From the NCBI RefSeq assembly GCF_026041215.1, contig NZ_JAPEIQ010000013.1:186001-250000 (forward strand): a stretch of 64,000 bases of DNA. Reading direction: 5' to 3'. The notes under the pieces are model-generated. The model was not told the origin of the DNA and did not search any database. It was given only the letters and a program-made list of their open reading frames with translations. Origin of the DNA: Hoyosella sp. YIM 151337. Its GTDB lineage: Bacteria > Actinomycetota > Actinomycetes > Mycobacteriales > Mycobacteriaceae. This document shows, piece by piece, positions 62,451 to 64,000 of the stretch; within the stretch, counting starts at the first letter, position 1, and each line of letters starts with the position of its first letter. A program made the translations under genes and the position numbers.

Positions 62451-63503
62451 TTACCAGGTGCGGGTGGCGCCGGTCCGGAGTTCCTCGCCGGGTGTGCGCC
62501 ATCGTGGTTCTTTGTCGACCGTGCCGCCGGTCACTCGGCGCAGCGTGCGCATCACCGATCCGTAGACGCCGACTGTCGCAGTCGAGAGTTTGCCGCCCGG
62601 TGGTTCGTCCATGAACGGCATGAACTTGTCGGGGAAGCCCGGCATTGTGCAGCCGATGCAGATGCCGCCCACGTTGGGGCAGCCGCCGACACCGTTCAGC
62701 CAGCCGCGCTTGGGTACGTTGCATTTAACGACGGGACCCCAGCACCCGAGTTTGACAATGCACTTCGGCGAACCGTACTCCGTTGCGAACTCAGCTTCCT
62801 CGTAGTAGCCGGCGCGATCACATCCCTCATGCACGGTCTTGCCGAATAGCCACGTTGGCCGCAGCGCTTCGTCAAGCGGGATCATCGGGGCCTGGCCTGT
62901 TGCTTGATACAGCAGATAAGTCAGCGTCTCTGACAAGTTGTCGGGCTGGATTGGACAGCCGGGCACACAAATGATCGGGATGCCGGCCTTGGATTTCCAG
63001 TCCCAGCCCAGGTAGTCGGGAACGCCCATCGCTCCGGTCGGATTGCCCGCCATTGCGTGGATGCCGCCGTACGTTGCGCAGGTACCGACTGCGACTACGG
63101 CCGTGGCTTTCGGTGTCAGCCGGTCGAGCCACTCGCTGGTCGTCACGGGCTGATTGTTCTCGTTGTTTCCGAATCCGCACCAGTAGCCGTCGGCGTCGTG
63201 GAGCTTTTCGTTCGGGATGGATCCTTCGACGACGAGTACGAACGGTTCGAGTTCACCGCGATCGGCCCTGCGGAACCATTCGAGGAAGTCGTCGGCTCCC
63301 CCTTGTGGTCCACATTCGAAGTCGATGAGCGGCCAGTGCACAGCTATCTTTGGAAGCCCGGGGAGTGCGCCGAGTGCTATTTCTTCGATAGTTGGCTGGG
63401 TGGCTGCCGTGAGCGCCACCGAGTCTCCGTCGCAACTCAATCCCGCGTTGATCCAGAGAACGTGGATCAAGGTCTCTTCTGCTGCAGCCGCCGTGTCAGA
63501 CAT
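62451..63503 (-). CDS. hhyS: [NiFe] hydrogenase small subunit, actinobacterial type (group 1h)
   Basis: A 350-aa electron-transfer subunit with three Fe-S clusters. No Tat signal precedes the LIHVLWINAGLSCDGDSVAL start. The first cluster ligand is Cys24 in SCDGDS instead of the usual CxxC; in the known Ralstonia enzyme of this type the proximal cluster is held by three Cys and one Asp, and Asp25 or Asp27 here is the candidate. Later ligands are in VPGCPIQPDN, CIVKLGCWGPVVKCNVP and GGCPNVGGICIGCTMPGFPDKF. ATG 63503 is preceded by GGAAAG. First gene of the operon. Confidence 0.95.
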   Translation of the reverse strand: MSDTAAAAEETLIHVLWINAGLSCDGDSVALTAATQPTIEEIALGALPGLPKIAVHWPLIDFECGPQGGADDFLEWFRRADRGELEPFVLVVEGSIPNEKLHDADGYWCGFGNNENNQPVTTSEWLDRLTPKATAVVAVGTCATYGGIHAMAGNPTGAMGVPDYLGWDWKSKAGIPIICVPGCPIQPDNLSETLTYLLYQATGQAPMIPLDEALRPTWLFGKTVHEGCDRAGYYEEAEFATEYGSPKCIVKLGCWGPVVKCNVPKRGWLNGVGGCPNVGGICIGCTMPGFPDKFMPFMDEPPGGKLSTATVGVYGSVMRTLRRVTGGTVDKEPRWRTPGEELRTGATRTW

Positions 63504-63572
63504 GGTTGCCACTTTCCGGGGCGGGCACCGCCCACGCCCCTTCGCCACAGGAGTCGACCTTCGGCCCACTTG

Positions 63573-63617
63573 CGTGACGCAGATCACATATTACGCGATC
63601 ATGATCCGCGTGGTCAA
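63573..63617 (-). promoter_or_regulatory. Promoter of the hydrogenase operon with CRP/GlxR-type site
   Basis: On the minus strand TTGACC (63617-63612) and TAATAT (63593-63588) with an 18-bp spacer form a good sigma-A promoter; the +1 is expected near 63581, giving a leader of about 78 nt. Palindrome CGTGACGCAGATCACA (63573-63588) matches TGTGA-N6-TCACA at all but one conserved base and covers the start site. The rest of 63504-63665 holds no gene. Confidence 0.7.
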
Positions 63618-63665
63618 AAACCTGCAGCGTTACTCACCTGCGGGAACGACACTTTCGGCGTGCGG

Positions 63666-63992
63666 TCACTCCGCGCATCGAACATCATCTGGCGCTTCCG
63701 CCTCAATTGATGTCTGCTGTCCGTTGGGCACCAGATAAGCGACGTACAGAACCACCGGTGAATCACCGCGATTCACGCCGTTGTGACGCGCGGTCGGTCC
63801 CACGACCTCCTCGATCACTGACCCCGCGGGAGATGTCTCTTCAGCACAGTCAGCAAAAACACGCGTCAGTGCGCCCTCGGAGACAACCGCGTACACCGGC
63901 CCTGGGTGCCAGTGCCAGCCGGTCGAACCCCCCGGGTCTATGTCGATCCGGCGCAGCGTCACCGACGTTCCGACAGCCGGCTGACCCGGCAT
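63666..63992 (-). CDS. Small cupin-domain protein, possibly incomplete at the 5' end
   Basis: At least 108 aa, a single cupin barrel: GWHWHPGPVYAVVSEGALTRVF is the first cupin motif (His-x-His), and ARHNGVNRGDSPVVLYVAYLVP the second. The frame stays open to the window edge, so the start at 63992 may not be the real one. It is 162 nt upstream of the hydrogenase operon on the same strand. Cupins of this size bind a metal; ligand unknown. Confidence 0.75.
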   Translation of the reverse strand: MPGQPAVGTSVTLRRIDIDPGGSTGWHWHPGPVYAVVSEGALTRVFADCAEETSPAGSVIEEVVGPTARHNGVNRGDSPVVLYVAYLVPNGQQTSIEAEAPDDVRCAE

Positions 63993-64000
63993 GCTCAGCG

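Overview
The window comes from a high-GC actinobacterium of the Mycobacteriales/Corynebacteriales type (Mycobacterium, Rhodococcus, Hoyosella, Gordonia and relatives). The evidence is a complete Pup-proteasome locus (mpa, dop, pup, prcB, prcA, pafA, pafB, pafC), a Tat pair followed by helY, a fused cobIJ, an F420-type PPOX protein beside cobL, and many start codons lying 6-8 nt after a TANNNT -10 box (leaderless mRNAs). From about 18.4 to 50.3 kb the gene order follows, from memory, the M. tuberculosis region Rv2070c-Rv2122c. The exact genus cannot be fixed from the sequence alone; a Hoyosella-like organism is a guess.

Layout. 1-5.0 kb: end of a YeiH-type transporter, a GAF-LuxR regulator, an MHS-family carboxylate transporter and an acyl-CoA synthetase, closed by a strong intrinsic terminator. 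5.1-21.1 kb: cobalamin genes (cobG, cobH, cobIJ, then cobK, cobM, cobL) interrupted by copper-resistance modules: a DUF305 lipoprotein, copZ-copA-csoR, and a CPH-type P1B ATPase with a propeller lipoprotein. Both copper promoters have a CsoR-like operator in the -35/-10 spacer. Other genes in this block are a DUF457 membrane protein, a GNAT, a Tat-exported DUF1906 protein and a DUF218 protein. 21.1-27.5 kb: SDR, PPOX/F420 protein, thioredoxin-like protein, Xaa-Pro peptidase, 5'-3' exonuclease, aldehyde dehydrogenase, DUF4333 protein. 27.5-41 kb: helY, tatC, tatA, pafC, pafB, pafA, PAP2 phosphatase, prcA, prcB, pup, dop, mpa. 41.3-50.3 kb: a small membrane protein, SRPBCC protein, unknown protein, APC permease, TspO/MBR protein, trmI, a RecB-like nuclease, thioesterase, VOC/TetR pair, hisG and hisE.

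50.4-63.5 kb: one tightly coupled minus-strand operon of 14 genes for a cytoplasmic actinobacterial-type (group 1h) [NiFe] hydrogenase. Transcription order is hhyS, hhyL, NifU-Rieske fusion, DUF5947, DUF6084, an unrecognised 473-aa protein, a 39-aa membrane microprotein, maturation protease, hypC, hypF, a second hypC, hypD, hypE, DUF6390. It starts from a sigma-A-like promoter with a CRP/GlxR-type palindrome over the expected start site. hypA and hypB are not in the window. This operon, expected to scavenge trace H2, is the main accessory element and holds most of the uncharacterised genes. A cupin gene runs towards the right edge.

Other points: PafB/PafC (DNA-damage regulators) are encoded 13 kb from a RecB-like nuclease whose promoter closely matches the RecA-independent damage motif they recognise. 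A perfect 47-bp palindrome spans the permease stop codon, and a perfect 16-bp LacI-like palindrome lies upstream of pafA. No tRNA, rRNA, CRISPR array, transposase or recognisable riboswitch was seen.
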